This document shows positions 1 through 9,153 of a stretch of DNA of 64,000 nt, in pieces (position 1 is the stretch's first letter; every line of letters begins with the position of its first letter). Source of the stretch: Mesorhizobium sp. (lineage in GTDB: Bacteria > Pseudomonadota > Alphaproteobacteria > Rhizobiales > Rhizobiaceae); assembly GCF_024710845.1 (NCBI RefSeq), contig NZ_JANJTZ010000030.1:22376-86375 (forward strand), in the 5' to 3' direction. Under the pieces are notes generated by a model. It saw nothing but the letters and a program-made list of their open reading frames with translations, was not told the DNA's origin and did not search any database. Position numbers and translations under genes: made by a program.

Positions 1-814
1 GGCGGCTACCGGCGACCGGCAGGTTGGCGTCGCCGGTCACATCGGCACCGAGGCGCGACAGGACAAAGACCGCGGCGACGGTGAGCGCGATCTGCACCAC
101 CGTCAGCGCCACTGCCCGCGCCGGCTCGAAGTCGAAGCGCAGCGACTGGTAGATCGCAACTTCCAGCGTGGTGGCACCCGGTCCACCGCCAAGCGTGAGG
201 ACGAGCGTGAACGACGTGACGCACAGCATGAACACCAGCGCCGCCACGCCCGGGATCGCAGTGCGCAGCGCGGGCCACTCGATCAGCCGGAACACCGCGC
301 CTGAGCGCATGCCGAGCTGGCTCGCCAACCGCCACTGGTCGGGCGGCACTGTCTCCAGCGCTGCGAGCAGCAACCGGGTCGCCAGCGGCAGGTTGAAGAA
401 GACATGCGCGACGAGGATGCCGCTGAGGCCGTAGATGCCCGGCCATCGGCCGGCGCCGGCTGCTGACACAATGTCCGCCAGGAAACCGGCGCGGCCGTAG
501 AGCGCCAGCAGGCCGAGTGCCGCGACGATCGCCGGCAGGCCGAGAGGCACGGCGAACAGCCTCAGCAGCAGGCCGCGGCCGGGAAAGTCAGGATGCCGCG
601 ACAGCGCTCGCGCCACGAGGATCGCTGGCGCGACCGAAAGCACGGTCGACAGCGCCGCCTGCCACAGCGTGAAGCCCGCAATACGCAACATGCCGGCGTC
701 GAAGGCCGCCGTCGCGCCCGACCAGTCACGCGCCGCCTCGACGGCGAGGCCCGCGAAGGCCCCGCCGATGAGGAGTGCGATGAAGCCGAGCGCGAAGAGG
801 CCGGGGCGCGTCAT
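1..814 (-). CDS. thiP: Thiamine ABC transporter permease ThiP (partial, runs off left edge)
   Basis: This is the N-terminal part of the inner-membrane permease of the thiamine/TPP ABC importer; the frame stays open to the window edge (271 codons seen). It starts at an ATG one base after the thiB stop codon, so the two genes are translationally coupled. The product begins with a hydrophobic segment (MTRPGLFALGFIALLIGG) and shows several membrane helices of the binding-protein-dependent permease type. Position behind thiB and a TPP riboswitch makes ThiP the natural call, and thiQ would be expected further left. Confidence 0.85.
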   Translation of the reverse strand, partial: MTRPGLFALGFIALLIGGAFAGLAVEAARDWSGATAAFDAGMLRIAGFTLWQAALSTVLSVAPAILVARALSRHPDFPGRGLLLRLFAVPLGLPAIVAALGLLALYGRAGFLADIVSAAGAGRWPGIYGLSGILVAHVFFNLPLATRLLLAALETVPPDQWRLASQLGMRSGAVFRLIEWPALRTAIPGVAALVFMLCVTSFTLVLTLGGGPGATTLEVAIYQSLRFDFEPARAVALTVVQIALTVAAVFVLSRLGADVTGDANLPVAGSR

Positions 815-815
815 C

Positions 816-1811
816 CTATCTGCTCATCGCCGCCGTCCACTCGTCCACCCAGGCCTTGCGGTTGGCGGCAACCTCCTCGGGCGGGAACAGCAGCGCCTTC
901 GCCGGCTTCACCAGCGCATCGAATGCCGGATCGAGCGGCTTCGACATCTTGGCGGCGGGGAACATCCAGTTCGTTTCCGGAATCGCATCCTGGAAGGCAG
1001 GGCTCGTCATGAAGGCGAGAAACTTCGCCGACAGCGGGTTCCCTGCACCCTTCTTCGTCATGCCAGCGACCTCGATCTGCATGTAGTGGCCTTCCGAAAA
1101 GGCGGCCGCCTTGTAGCGCTCGGTCTTTTCGGCGATGACGTGGTATGCCGGCGACGTCGTGTAGGACAGGACCATCGGCGCCTCGCCCTTGGTGAACAGG
1201 CCGTAGGCCTCGCTCCAGCCGGGCGTGACGGTCAGCACGCGGCCCTTGAGCTTCGCCCAGGCCTCGCCTGCCTTGTCGCCATAGACCGACTTCACCCACA
1301 GCACGAGACCGAGGCCGGGCGTCGAGGTGCGCGGGTCCTGGATGACGATCTTGTCCTCGGGGTTGCCCTCGACGAGGTCCTTCAGGCTCGTCGGCGGCGT
1401 CTTCAGCGCCTCGCTGTCGTAGACGACGGCGAAATAGCCGTAGTCGAAGGGCAGGAAGGTCGTGTCGGTCCAGCCGCCGGGCACAGTGAGATCCGCCGGC
1501 GCCAGACCATGTGGCGCGAACAAGCCGGTGTCGGAGGCTTCCTTCGTCAGGTTGGTGTCGAGCCCCAGCACCACATCCGCCTTGCCCGACGCGCCTTCCA
1601 GCCTGACGCGGTTGAGCAACGCCACACCGTCGGCGACCGAGACAAATTCGACGTCGCAGCCGCATTCGGCCTCGAACGCCTTCTCGACGATTGGTCCGGG
1701 ACCCCACTCGGCGGTGAAGCTCTCGTAGGTGTAGACGGTGAGCTTGCCCTCGGCCGCGGCAGGCGAGACAAGAGCGAATGTGGCGAGAAGTATGGGTATC
1801 GTCGTGCGCAT
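816..1811 (-). CDS. thiB: Thiamine-binding periplasmic protein ThiB/TbpA
   Basis: Periplasmic receptor that captures thiamine, TMP or TPP and delivers it to the ThiPQ importer. It has 331 residues, the usual family length. A Sec signal peptide covers about residues 1-20 ([20 protein letters not shown]), followed by the family start [10 protein letters not shown]. Mature-domain stretches such as [15 protein letters not shown] and [16 protein letters not shown] match the iron/thiamine-type binding protein fold. AAGGAGG lies 9 bases before the ATG. It is the first gene of the thiBP(Q) operon, and the leader carries a TPP riboswitch, so expression should fall when intracellular TPP is high. Confidence 0.93.
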   Translation of the reverse strand: MRTTIPILLATFALVSPAAAEGKLTVYTYESFTAEWGPGPIVEKAFEAECGCDVEFVSVADGVALLNRVRLEGASGKADVVLGLDTNLTKEASDTGLFAPHGLAPADLTVPGGWTDTTFLPFDYGYFAVVYDSEALKTPPTSLKDLVEGNPEDKIVIQDPRTSTPGLGLVLWVKSVYGDKAGEAWAKLKGRVLTVTPGWSEAYGLFTKGEAPMVLSYTTSPAYHVIAEKTERYKAAAFSEGHYMQIEVAGMTKKGAGNPLSAKFLAFMTSPAFQDAIPETNWMFPAAKMSKPLDPAFDALVKPAKALLFPPEEVAANRKAWVDEWTAAMSR

Positions 1812-1868
1812 CTGGCGCCTCCTTCATTCGAGTGAAAGGGAAGATGCGCCGTGAGCCGAACGCGTCTA

Positions 1869-1962
1869 ATCCCTCCGCCGGTACAAACCGGATCAGGTTC
1901 AGCGGGTTGGCTTTCGCCTCTCAGCCGTGTCGCGATCTCTCGCTTGCGGCACCCCGTTAGAG
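1869..1962 (-). promoter_or_regulatory. TPP (THI-element) riboswitch upstream of thiB
   Basis: Read on the minus strand, the leader contains the conserved blocks of the thi-box in order: ACGGGGTGCC, then GGCTGAGAGG, then ACCCGCTGAACCTGATC, closed by GGTTTGTACCGGCGGAGGGA. These are the P2/P3 and P4/P5 core of the TPP aptamer. It sits about 55 bases before the thiB start. No clear U-tract terminator is visible between aptamer and gene, so control by masking the AAGGAGG ribosome site is more likely than transcription termination; that is inference. Confidence 0.93.
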
Positions 1963-2049
1963 CGCGGCGAACATAGGACGGTCGCTTTGCCGGCGCAAGC
2001 GCCTCGCCTGCAGTTGACGCTGGTGCCGAACGCGTGGTGAGGATGGCGC

Positions 2050-2955
2050 ATGCTCGACAAGCTCGAAGCCTTCATCGCGCTGTCCCGCGCGCAGCAGTTC
2101 GGCAAGGCGGCCGAGGATCTGGGCGTCACCCAGCCGACGCTGTCGGCCGCCATCAAGCAGTTGGAGGGCGAACTCGGCGTGATGCTGGTCAAGCGCGGCT
2201 CGCGCTACCAGGGCCTGACCGCCGAGGGCGAGCAGGTGCTTGCCTGGGCGCGGCGAATCTCGGGCGACGCGCGCGCGATGAAGGAGGAGATGCGCGCCGC
2301 CCGCCACGGCCTGTCGGGCCGCATCCGCATCGCCGCCATCCCCACCGCGCTCGCAATGGTGGCCAAGCTCACCACGCCGCTGCGCGAACGCCATCCCGGC
2401 ATCACCTTCTCGATCCTGTCACGCACGTCGATCGAGGTTCTGTCCCTGCTTGGCAACTTCGATATCGATGCCGGCATCACCTATCTTGACAACGAACCGC
2501 TCGGACGCGTGCTGTCGGTGCCGCTCTATGCCGAGCGCTACCAGCTGATCACAGCCGCGGGGAACCCTTATTCCGACCGCGCCACCGTCACCTGGGCGGA
2601 AGTGTCGGAACTGCCGCTCTGCCTTCTGACGCCCGACATGCAGAACCGGCGCATCATCGACTATCACTTGGCGGAGGCGGGCGTCTCGGTGCGCCCGTCG
2701 CTTGAATCCAACTCGATGATCGTGCTCTATTCCCACATCCGCACGGGCAAATGGTCGTCGATCATGCCGCTGAACTTGGCCGAAACCTTCGGCTTCGCCG
2801 AGCCGATCCGCGCGATCCCTATCGTCGAGCCGGACGCCAGCCATACCGTCGGCCTCGTCGTCCAGCCGCGCGAGCCGCACACGCCGCTGGTCAAGGCGCT
2901 TCTGGACGAGGCGACGGCGCTGGCGGGCGATTTTGCCGGCGGTCTAATGCGTTAG
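2050..2955 (+). CDS. LysR-family regulator, probably of the fds formate dehydrogenase operon
   Basis: LysR-type transcription factor of 301 residues. The N-terminal winged helix-turn-helix covers about residues 1-60 (FGKAAEDLGVTQPTLSAAI is the recognition helix region), and a periplasmic-binding-protein-like effector domain covers about 90-295. GTGAGGA precedes the ATG. It stands just upstream of and parallel to fdsG, the usual position of the formate dehydrogenase regulator in Rhizobiales, so formate- or molybdate-linked control of fds is the likely job. The effector is not readable from the sequence. Confidence 0.88.
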   Translation: MLDKLEAFIALSRAQQFGKAAEDLGVTQPTLSAAIKQLEGELGVMLVKRGSRYQGLTAEGEQVLAWARRISGDARAMKEEMRAARHGLSGRIRIAAIPTALAMVAKLTTPLRERHPGITFSILSRTSIEVLSLLGNFDIDAGITYLDNEPLGRVLSVPLYAERYQLITAAGNPYSDRATVTWAEVSELPLCLLTPDMQNRRIIDYHLAEAGVSVRPSLESNSMIVLYSHIRTGKWSSIMPLNLAETFGFAEPIRAIPIVEPDASHTVGLVVQPREPHTPLVKALLDEATALAGDFAGGLMR

Positions 2956-2975
2956 AAAGACCTAAAGCCAGACGT

Positions 2976-3045
2976 CAATAGAATTTTTCTATCAAGCGAC
3001 GATTCCGCTTTATTGATTTCCGGCCTTTTGTCGGGCTTCATTGAT
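2976..3045. promoter_or_regulatory. Candidate LysR operator/promoter region of the fds operon
   Basis: The AT-rich stretch between the LysR gene and fdsG holds a perfect inverted repeat ATAGAA-TTT-TTCTAT at 2978-2992 and two direct copies of ATTGAT at 3012-3017 and 3040-3045. The surrounding DNA is very GC-rich, so this block stands out. The first repeat has the size expected of a LysR recognition site. Assignment to the neighbouring LysR protein is inference from position. Confidence 0.45.
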
Positions 3046-3086
3046 AAATGGCGCGTGATGGCGCCGATCCAGGGAGGAGCGCTGCC

Positions 3087-3575
3087 TTGCAGCTGTCGGG
3101 TAACCAGATTGAGGTCGCTGATGTCGCCGCGCGCACGGCCGCGGTGATCGCCAGCCATGCGCATCTCGAAGGGCCGCTGCTGCCCATCCTGCATGCCGTG
3201 CAGGAGGAATTCGGCTTCGTGCCGACCGAGAGCCTGCCGGTGATCGCCGAGGCGCTGAACATATCGAACGCCGAAGCCCACGGCGTTGTAACCTTCTACC
3301 ACGACTATCGTCGCGCACCGGCGGGACGCCACGTGCTGAAGCTCTGCCAGGCCGAGGCTTGCCAGTCGATGGGCTCGGACAAGGTCGCCGAAATGGTGAA
3401 GTCCGCGCTCGGCATCGGCTTCCATGAAACGGCGCCGGACGGCTCGGTGACGCTGGAACCGGTGTACTGCCTCGGCCTCTGCGCCTGCGCGCCTGCGGCC
3501 ATGCTCGACGCCGAGGTGATCGGACGGCTCGACGCCGAGGCCGTTGACGAGATCGTCGCGGAGGTGCGGCGATGA
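3087..3575 (+). CDS. fdsG: NAD-dependent formate dehydrogenase gamma subunit
   Basis: NuoE-like subunit of the soluble molybdenum formate dehydrogenase. It carries one [2Fe-2S] cluster that passes electrons between FdsB and the rest of the complex. The four ligands appear as C-x4-C (LCQAEAC) and C-x3-C (CLGLC). The start chosen is a TTG at 3087 because AGGGAGGAG lies 7 bases upstream. An ATG at 3048 is in frame but lacks a ribosome site and would add 13 non-conserved residues. That gives 162 residues. The stop codon overlaps the fdsB start by 4 bases. Confidence 0.93.
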   Translation: MQLSGNQIEVADVAARTAAVIASHAHLEGPLLPILHAVQEEFGFVPTESLPVIAEALNISNAEAHGVVTFYHDYRRAPAGRHVLKLCQAEACQSMGSDKVAEMVKSALGIGFHETAPDGSVTLEPVYCLGLCACAPAAMLDAEVIGRLDAEAVDEIVAEVRR

Positions 3576-5128
3576 CCCCGGTGATCTACATCCCCAAGGA
3601 TTCCGGCGCTCTGGCGATGGGCGCGGAAAAGGTCGCAAAGGCGATCGAAACCGAGCTGAAGGCGCGCGGCGAAACCGCTCGCATCGTCCGCACCGGTTCG
3701 CGCGGGCTCTACTGGCTGGAGCCGATGGTCGAAGTGCTCACCGAGAAAGGCCGCGTTGCCTATGGACCGGTGAAGACGAAGGACGTGAGGTCGCTGTTCG
3801 ACGCCGGGTTCCTCTCGGGGGACCAGCATCATCTCTGGCTGGGAAAGCCGGAGACTATCCCCTTCCTGGCGAAGCAGACGCGCCTCACCTTCGCCCGCTG
3901 CGGCATCACCGACCCGCTGTCGCTGGCAGACTACGAGGCGCATGGAGGTCTTGCCGGCCTCAGGAAAGCGCTGGCGATTACGCCGGCCGACATCGTCAGG
4001 ACCGTCACCGAGTCCGGCCTGCGGGGCCGTGGCGGCGCCGGCTTCCCGACCGGCATCAAGTGGAAGACCGTCCTCGACCAGGTCGCGGAGCGCAAGTATA
4101 TCGTCTGCAACGCCGACGAAGGCGACAGCGCCACCTTCGCCGACCGGATGATCATGGAAGGCGACCCCTTCGTCCTCATCGAGGGCATGGCCATCGCCGG
4201 CATCGCCACTGGCGCCACCAAGGGCTACGTCTACATCCGCTCGGAATATCCGCACGCGGTCGTCGCGATGCAGGCCGCGATCGATGTCGCGCGCAAGGCG
4301 AACGTGCTCGGCACCGCGATCCTGGGCTCGCCCAACGCCTTCGAAATGGAGGTGCGCGTCGGCGCCGGCGCCTATGTCTGCGGCGAGGAGACGTCGCTTC
4401 TCAACTCGCTCGAAGGCAAGCGCGGCATCGTCCGGGCCAAACCGCCGCTGCCGGCCATCCAGGGCCTGTTCGGCAAGCCGACGATGATCAACAACGTCAT
4501 CTCGCTCGCCTCCGTTCCGGTTATCCTCGACAAGGGCGCTACGCACTACAAGGATTTCGGCATGGGCCGCTCGCGCGGCACGATCCCGATCCAGATCGCC
4601 GGCAACGTCAGGCATGGCGGCCTGTTCGAGGCGGCCTTCGGCATGACGCTGGGCGAGATCGTCAACGACATCGGCGGCGGCACCGCGACCGGCCGGCCGG
4701 TGAAGGCCGTGCAGGTCGGCGGCCCTCTTGGCGCCTATTTCCCGCCGTCGCTGTTCGACACGCCCTTCGACTACGAGGCCTTCGCCGCAAAGGACGGGCT
4801 GATCGGCCACGCCGGTATCACGGTCTTCGACGACACCGCCGACATGCTGAAGCAGGCGCGCTTCGCGATGGAGTTCTGCGCCATCGAAAGCTGCGGCAAG
4901 TGCACCCCCTGCCGCATCGGCTCGACGCGCGGCGTCGAGACGATCGACAAGATCTCCGCCGGAATAGAGCCGGCAAAGAACCTCGCACTGGTCACCGACC
5001 TGTGCAACACGATGAAGTTCGGCTCGCTCTGCGCACTCGGCGGCTTCACGCCTTATCCGGTGATGAGCGCGATCAACCACTTCCCGCAGGACTTCGCGCC
5101 GAGGCCCGTGCAGGAGGCGGCGGAATGA
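3572..5128 (+). CDS. fdsB: NAD-dependent formate dehydrogenase beta subunit
   Basis: NuoF-like diaphorase subunit that binds FMN, NAD and a [4Fe-4S] cluster and reduces NAD with electrons from formate. It has 518 residues. An N-terminal thioredoxin-like domain of about 120 residues is fused to the NuoF domain. The flavin/NAD region shows GLRGRGGAGFPTG and NADEGDSATF. The cluster motif is ESCGKCTPCRIG with a fourth cysteine near DLCNTMKFGSLC. ATGA overlaps join it to fdsG before and to the DUF4287 gene after, so the three are translationally coupled. Confidence 0.95.
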   Translation: MTPVIYIPKDSGALAMGAEKVAKAIETELKARGETARIVRTGSRGLYWLEPMVEVLTEKGRVAYGPVKTKDVRSLFDAGFLSGDQHHLWLGKPETIPFLAKQTRLTFARCGITDPLSLADYEAHGGLAGLRKALAITPADIVRTVTESGLRGRGGAGFPTGIKWKTVLDQVAERKYIVCNADEGDSATFADRMIMEGDPFVLIEGMAIAGIATGATKGYVYIRSEYPHAVVAMQAAIDVARKANVLGTAILGSPNAFEMEVRVGAGAYVCGEETSLLNSLEGKRGIVRAKPPLPAIQGLFGKPTMINNVISLASVPVILDKGATHYKDFGMGRSRGTIPIQIAGNVRHGGLFEAAFGMTLGEIVNDIGGGTATGRPVKAVQVGGPLGAYFPPSLFDTPFDYEAFAAKDGLIGHAGITVFDDTADMLKQARFAMEFCAIESCGKCTPCRIGSTRGVETIDKISAGIEPAKNLALVTDLCNTMKFGSLCALGGFTPYPVMSAINHFPQDFAPRPVQEAAE

Positions 5129-5331
5129 CCGAAAAAGTCAAAGGCCCCGCCTCCTACTTTCCGTCGATCGAGAAGACCTACGGCAAGCCGATCGAACACT
5201 GGAAGGCGCTCATTCGCGGCCAATCCGGTCGGAAGCACATGGAAATCGTGAACTGGCTGAAAGCCGAGCACAAGCTCGGGCATGGTCACGCCAACGCGCT
5301 CGTCGCGCATACGCTGGCGGAGAAGACCTGA
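5125..5331 (+). CDS. Small DUF4287-family protein embedded in the fds operon
   Basis: A 68-residue soluble protein whose start ATGA overlaps the fdsB stop by 4 bases. It begins MTEKVKGPASYFPSIEKTYG and ends with a HGHANALVAHT stretch, which I recognise as the DUF4287 family. The family has no established function as far as I know. The codon use and coupling to fdsB support real translation. A role in formate dehydrogenase assembly would be inference from position only; it may be a passenger gene. Confidence 0.82.
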   Translation: MTEKVKGPASYFPSIEKTYGKPIEHWKALIRGQSGRKHMEIVNWLKAEHKLGHGHANALVAHTLAEKT

Positions 5332-5425
5332 TGGGCCGGTTCGTGCTCCCCGCAGCAGAGATTGCTTACGTCCGTCCTCTTGGCGCCGCTTTCGCGCGCT
5401 ATGATTCCGTTTCAGGAGCCTGACC

Positions 5426-8320
5426 ATGGGTCTCGTCCACGAAATCGACTACGGCACACCGGCCTCGAAATCCGAGCGTCAGGTGACGCTCACCGTCGAC
5501 GGCTTCACGGTCACGGTGCCGGAAGGCACGTCGATCATGCGCGCCTCAATGGAAGCGGGCATCCAGATCCCCAAGCTCTGCGCCACCGACATGGTCGACG
5601 CCTTCGGCTCCTGCCGGCTCTGCCTGGTCGAGATCGAGGGCCGCAACGGCACGCCATCCTCCTGCACGACGCCTGTCGCGCCCGGCATGGTCGTCCACAC
5701 CCAGACCGGACGCCTGAAGGACATCCGCAAGGGCGTCATGGAGCTCTACATCTCCGACCATCCGCTCGACTGCCTGACCTGCGCGGCCAACGGCGACTGC
5801 GAACTGCAGGACATGGCGGGCGCCGTCGGCCTGCGCGACGTGCGCTACGGCTACGAGGGCGAGAACCACGTCTTCAAGCGGAAGACCGGCGAACTGAGTG
5901 CCGGTGCCGCCAACTTCAACTGGATGCCGAAGGACGAGTCGAACCCCTATTTCACCTACGACCCGTCCAAGTGCATCGTCTGCTCGCGCTGCGTTCGCGC
6001 CTGCGAGGAGGTGCAGGGCACTTTTGCGCTGACCATCGAGGGCCGCGGCTTCGGCAGCCGCGTCTCGCCCGGCATGCACCAGGACTTCCTTTCCTCCGAA
6101 TGCGTCTCCTGCGGCGCCTGCGTGCAGGCCTGCCCGACCGCGACGCTGACCGAGAAATCGGTCATCGAGATCGGCCAGCCCGAGCATTCGGTCGTCACTA
6201 CCTGCGCCTATTGCGGCGTCGGCTGCTCGTTCAAGGCCGAGATGCGCGGCGAGGAACTGGTGCGCATGGTGCCGTGGAAGGACGGCAAGGCCAATCGCGG
6301 CCATTCCTGCGTCAAGGGCCGCTTCGCCTATGGCTACGCCACGCACAAGGAGCGCATCCTCAACCCGATGATCCGCGCGAACATCTCGGACCCGTGGCGC
6401 GAGGTGTCCTGGGAAGAGGCCTTCTCCCACATCAATTCCGAGTTCCGCCGCATCCAGTACCAGTACGGCCGCGGCTCCATCGGCGGCATCACCTCCTCGC
6501 GCTGCACCAACGAGGAGACCTATCTCGTCCAGAAGCTGATCCGTCAGGGTTTCGGCAACAACAACGTCGACACCTGCGCCCGTGTCTGCCACTCGCCAAC
6601 GGGCTATGGCCTCGGCCAGACCTACGGCACGTCGGCGGGCACGCAGGATTTTGATTCCGTCGAGGAGTCGGACGTCATCATGGTGATCGGCGCCAATCCG
6701 TCGGCGGCGCACCCGGTCTTCGCCTCGCGCATGAAGAAGCGCATCCGCCAGGGGGCCAAGCTGATCGTGCTCGACCCGCGCGAGACCGAGACAGTCACCT
6801 CCGTCCACGCCAGGGCCGACTACCACCTGCCGCTGAAGCCCGGCACCAATGTCGCCGTCATCACCGCGCTCGCCCATGTCATCGTCACCGAGGGCCTGTT
6901 CGACGAGGCCTTCATCCGTGAGCGCTGCGACTGGTCCGAGTTCGAGGACTGGGCCGCCTTCGTCGCCGAGGAGCGCAATTCGCCCGAAGTCATCGGCAAG
7001 CTGGCCGGGGTCGATCCGGAGGTCATCCGAGGTGCGGCGCGCCTCTACGCTACGGGCGGCAACGGGGCGATCTATTACGGCCTCGGCGTCACCGAGCACA
7101 GCCAGGGCTCGACCACGGTCATCGCGATCGCAAACCTCGCCATGGCGACCGGCAATATCGGCCGCCGCGGCGTCGGCGTGAACCCGCTGCGTGGCCAGAA
7201 CAACGTCCAGGGTTCCTGCGACATGGGCTCGTTCCCGCACGAGCTTCCGGGCTACCGTCACATCTCCGGCGACGCTGTGCGCGACATCTACGAGACGTTA
7301 TGGGGCGTGAAGCTCGACAACGAGCCCGGCCTGCGCATTCCCAACATGCTCGACGCCGCCGTCGAAGGCACGTTCAAGGGCATCTACATCCAGGGCGAGG
7401 ACATCCTCCAGTCCGACCCGGACACCAAGCATGTGTCGGCCGGGCTCGCCGCGATGGAATGCGTCATCGTGCACGACCTCTTCCTCAACGAGACGGCCAA
7501 CTACGCCCATGTCTTCCTGCCGGGCTCGACCTTCCTCGAGAAGGACGGCACCTTCACCAATGCCGAGCGCCGTATCAACCGCGTCCGCAAGGTGATGAGC
7601 CCGAAGAACGGCCTCGCCGACTGGGAAGTGACGCAGAGACTCGCGCAGGCGATGGGACTGAACTGGGCCTACACGCATCCGTCCGAGATCATGGACGAGA
7701 TCGCCCAGACGACGCCGTCCTTCGCGATGGTCTCCTACGACTATCTCGACAAGATGGGCTCCGTGCAGTGGCCGTGCAACGAGAAGGCGCCGGAAGGCAC
7801 GCCGATCATGCATGTCGACGGCTTCGTGCGCGGCAAGGGCAAGTTCATCCGTACCGAATACGTGCCCACCGACGAGAAGACCGGGCCGCGTTTCCCGCTG
7901 CTGCTCACGACCGGCCGCATCCTCAGCCAGTACAATGTCGGCGCGCAGACACGGCGCACCGCAAACGTCGTCTGGCATTCCGAGGACGTGCTGGAGATCC
8001 ACCCGCACGACGCCGAGCAGCGCGGCATCCGCGACGGCGACTGGGTTCGCCTTGCCTCCCGCTCCGGGGAGACCACGCTGCGCGCGGACGTCACCGACAG
8101 GGTGGCGCCGGGCGTGGTCTACACGACCTTCCACCACCCGGACACGCAGGCCAACGTCATCACGACCGACTACTCCGACTGGGCGACCAACTGCCCCGAA
8201 TACAAGGTCACCGCCGTGCAGGTCTCGCCGTCCAACGGCCCGAGCGCCTGGCAGGAGGAATACGAGGAACTGTCGAAGCGGAGCAGACGGATCGAGGGCC
8301 ACCTGGAGGCGGCTGAGTAG
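5426..8320 (+). CDS. fdsA: NAD-dependent formate dehydrogenase alpha (catalytic) subunit
   Basis: Catalytic subunit, 964 residues, oxidising formate to CO2 at a bis-MGD molybdenum centre. The N-terminal part resembles NuoG: a [2Fe-2S] domain (about residues 50-75), the His/Cys cluster region DHPLDCLTC, then ferredoxin motifs CIVCSRCVRAC and CVSCGACVQACP. The molybdopterin domain begins with the [4Fe-4S] motif CAYCGVGC near residue 257. The molybdenum ligand is Cys388 in RVCHSPTG, a cysteine form rather than selenocysteine. The C-terminal dinucleotide-binding domain includes LLLTTGRILSQYN. AGGAGCCTGACC precedes the ATG. The protein has no Tat signal, so it is cytoplasmic. Confidence 0.96.
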   Translation: MGLVHEIDYGTPASKSERQVTLTVDGFTVTVPEGTSIMRASMEAGIQIPKLCATDMVDAFGSCRLCLVEIEGRNGTPSSCTTPVAPGMVVHTQTGRLKDIRKGVMELYISDHPLDCLTCAANGDCELQDMAGAVGLRDVRYGYEGENHVFKRKTGELSAGAANFNWMPKDESNPYFTYDPSKCIVCSRCVRACEEVQGTFALTIEGRGFGSRVSPGMHQDFLSSECVSCGACVQACPTATLTEKSVIEIGQPEHSVVTTCAYCGVGCSFKAEMRGEELVRMVPWKDGKANRGHSCVKGRFAYGYATHKERILNPMIRANISDPWREVSWEEAFSHINSEFRRIQYQYGRGSIGGITSSRCTNEETYLVQKLIRQGFGNNNVDTCARVCHSPTGYGLGQTYGTSAGTQDFDSVEESDVIMVIGANPSAAHPVFASRMKKRIRQGAKLIVLDPRETETVTSVHARADYHLPLKPGTNVAVITALAHVIVTEGLFDEAFIRERCDWSEFEDWAAFVAEERNSPEVIGKLAGVDPEVIRGAARLYATGGNGAIYYGLGVTEHSQGSTTVIAIANLAMATGNIGRRGVGVNPLRGQNNVQGSCDMGSFPHELPGYRHISGDAVRDIYETLWGVKLDNEPGLRIPNMLDAAVEGTFKGIYIQGEDILQSDPDTKHVSAGLAAMECVIVHDLFLNETANYAHVFLPGSTFLEKDGTFTNAERRINRVRKVMSPKNGLADWEVTQRLAQAMGLNWAYTHPSEIMDEIAQTTPSFAMVSYDYLDKMGSVQWPCNEKAPEGTPIMHVDGFVRGKGKFIRTEYVPTDEKTGPRFPLLLTTGRILSQYNVGAQTRRTANVVWHSEDVLEIHPHDAEQRGIRDGDWVRLASRSGETTLRADVTDRVAPGVVYTTFHHPDTQANVITTDYSDWATNCPEYKVTAVQVSPSNGPSAWQEEYEELSKRSRRIEGHLEAAE

Positions 8321-8325
8321 GTCGA

Positions 8326-9153
8326 ATGACCCGCCCGCCCCTGACCTCCACCACCCGTATCGCCCGCCGCGCCAATGGCACGGCCGCCGCCGCGCGCATT
8401 GTGCCGGAGGAGACGCCGGTGGCGCTGAGCTTTGCCGGCACGACCCATGCGGTGATGATGGCCTCGCCTGCCGACCTGGAGGATTTCGCGCTCGGCTTTT
8501 CGCTGACGGAAGGCATCGTCGCTTCGCCGGACGAGGTTGATGACATCGAGATCGTCGCGGATGCCGGCGAGGGAATCGATATCCAGATCCGTCTCAAGGA
8601 CAACGCCAATACCCGCTTCGAGGCACGCCGCCGCCGCCTCGCCGGCCCCGTGGGCTGCGGCCTCTGCGGCATCGAATCGATCGACGAGGCGCTGCGCGCG
8701 GTGCAGCATATCGGTCAGTCACCACTTACATTTGCTGCGCAGCAAATCACCGAGTCAGTCCGGCTTCTTTCCAAGGCTCAGCCGATGCACGCCGAAACGG
8801 GTGCAGTCCACGCCGCTGGCTTCTACGTCCCCGGCAAGGGCATCGTCTTGGCGCGCGAGGATGTCGGCCGCCACAATGCGCTGGACAAGCTGGCCGGCGC
8901 ACTGGCCAAGTCCGGCATTGACGGGGCGTCGGGCGCCGTCGTCGTGACCTCCCGCGTCTCGGTCGAGATGGTGCAGAAGTCCGCGGCCATCGGCGCGCCT
9001 GTGATCATAGCCGTCTCGGCGCCCACCGCGCTCGCCATCCGCACCGCTGACGAGGCCGGCATGACGCTCGTCGCCCTCGTGCGCGGCGACGAATTCGACA
9101 TCTTCACGCATCCCGAGCGCGTGACCGACGGAGCACAACGCCATGTCGCCTGA
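8326..9153 (+). CDS. fdhD: Formate dehydrogenase sulfurtransferase FdhD
   Basis: Accessory protein that passes sulfur from the IscS cysteine desulfurase to the bis-MGD cofactor, needed for active formate dehydrogenase. It has 275 residues. The catalytic CxxC appears as GCGLCG near residue 110, and the family blocks DFALGFSLTEGI, EDVGRHNALDK and SAPTALA are present. It starts five bases after the fdsA stop and overlaps fdsD by 11 bases, so it belongs to the fds transcript. Confidence 0.95.
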   Translation: MTRPPLTSTTRIARRANGTAAAARIVPEETPVALSFAGTTHAVMMASPADLEDFALGFSLTEGIVASPDEVDDIEIVADAGEGIDIQIRLKDNANTRFEARRRRLAGPVGCGLCGIESIDEALRAVQHIGQSPLTFAAQQITESVRLLSKAQPMHAETGAVHAAGFYVPGKGIVLAREDVGRHNALDKLAGALAKSGIDGASGAVVVTSRVSVEMVQKSAAIGAPVIIAVSAPTALAIRTADEAGMTLVALVRGDEFDIFTHPERVTDGAQRHVA

